The notes beneath the pieces are model-generated. The model searched no databases and had not been told where the DNA came from. It worked only from the letters and a program-made list of their open reading frames with translations. From JBAXGW01 sp037139195 (lineage in GTDB: Bacteria > Bacteroidota > Bacteroidia > Bacteroidales > JAHJDW01), in NCBI GenBank assembly GCA_037139195.1, contig JBAXGW010000019.1, positions 1 to 62,812 of the forward strand: a stretch of DNA of 62,812 nucleotides, read 5' to 3'. The position numbers and the translations under genes are program-made. Below, one piece after another: positions 62,761 through 62,812 of the stretch. Every line of letters starts with the position of its first letter. The first letter of the stretch is position 1.

Positions 62761-62812
62761 TCACTATTGTCCGATAAAATATTATTAAACAAAAACTTAA
62801 AAGATTTCTCAC
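62761..62812 (+). repeat. Inverted-repeat element, copy C (cut by window end)
   Basis: It starts TCACTATTGTCCGATAAAA and reaches AGATTTCTCAC, the left end and start of the left arm of copy A, in the same orientation. The region 62638-62760 before it is AT-rich with no gene. Confidence 0.75.

Overview
The window comes from an AT-rich member of the Bacteroidota. Five proteins end in type IX secretion (T9SS) type A sorting domains. Several promoters fit the phylum's TTTG-N(17-20)-TAnnTTTG pattern. Families typical of the phylum are present (DUF5606, DUF4468, DUF5777, a PorE-like TPR/PD40 protein, an S9 dipeptidyl peptidase). MqnA points to menaquinone made by the futalosine route. I see no rRNA, tRNA, CRISPR array, prophage or transposase gene.

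Layout. 1-2.6 kb: a cut-off outer-membrane barrel gene, a MacB/FtsX-type permease and a NarL-type response regulator. 2.8-9.1 kb (minus strand): a PorE-like protein, mqnA with a hotdog thioesterase, a methyltransferase and an Omp28-like T9SS cargo. 9.3-17.5 kb (plus strand): purB, a glycosyltransferase, DUF5606, then pyrD-carA-carB for pyrimidine synthesis. 17.5-23.2 kb (minus strand): rluD, a T9SS cargo, a PASTA protein bracketed by two copies of a small palindromic element, aspartate kinase and a GNAT enzyme. 23.4-24.3 kb is gene-poor and holds a 21-bp tandem repeat. 24.3-28.9 kb: purH, then an unusual trio of PqqD-like protein, ATP-grasp enzyme and decarboxylase-like PLP enzyme.

29.1-42.9 kb is the most distinctive part, an extracytoplasmic redox island. 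It holds a NapH/NosR-like polyferredoxin membrane protein, a monoheme lipoprotein, a DUF5777 barrel, a seven-heme cytochrome, a b-type cytochrome, a small cytochrome c, both halves of a System II cytochrome c assembly machine, a diheme lipoprotein and the flavin transferase ApbE. It is bracketed by three T9SS-exported DUF2271-type proteins that carry motifs resembling the ApbE flavinylation site (DATTGAT or DVISGAS). I infer a menaquinol-to-cell-surface electron path ending in covalently bound flavins.

43.3-62.8 kb is mainly housekeeping: rlmN, an adenosine deaminase-like gene, DUF4468, queA-ispD, a cyclophilin with pheS, cvpA, pgk, rnr, a WG-repeat protein, nadE, a barrel protein, an S9 peptidase and an SPFH/flotillin-like protein. 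Two complete 206-bp inverted-repeat elements (near 2.6 and 60.5 kb) and the start of a third at the right edge share arms and ends but carry different central hairpins.
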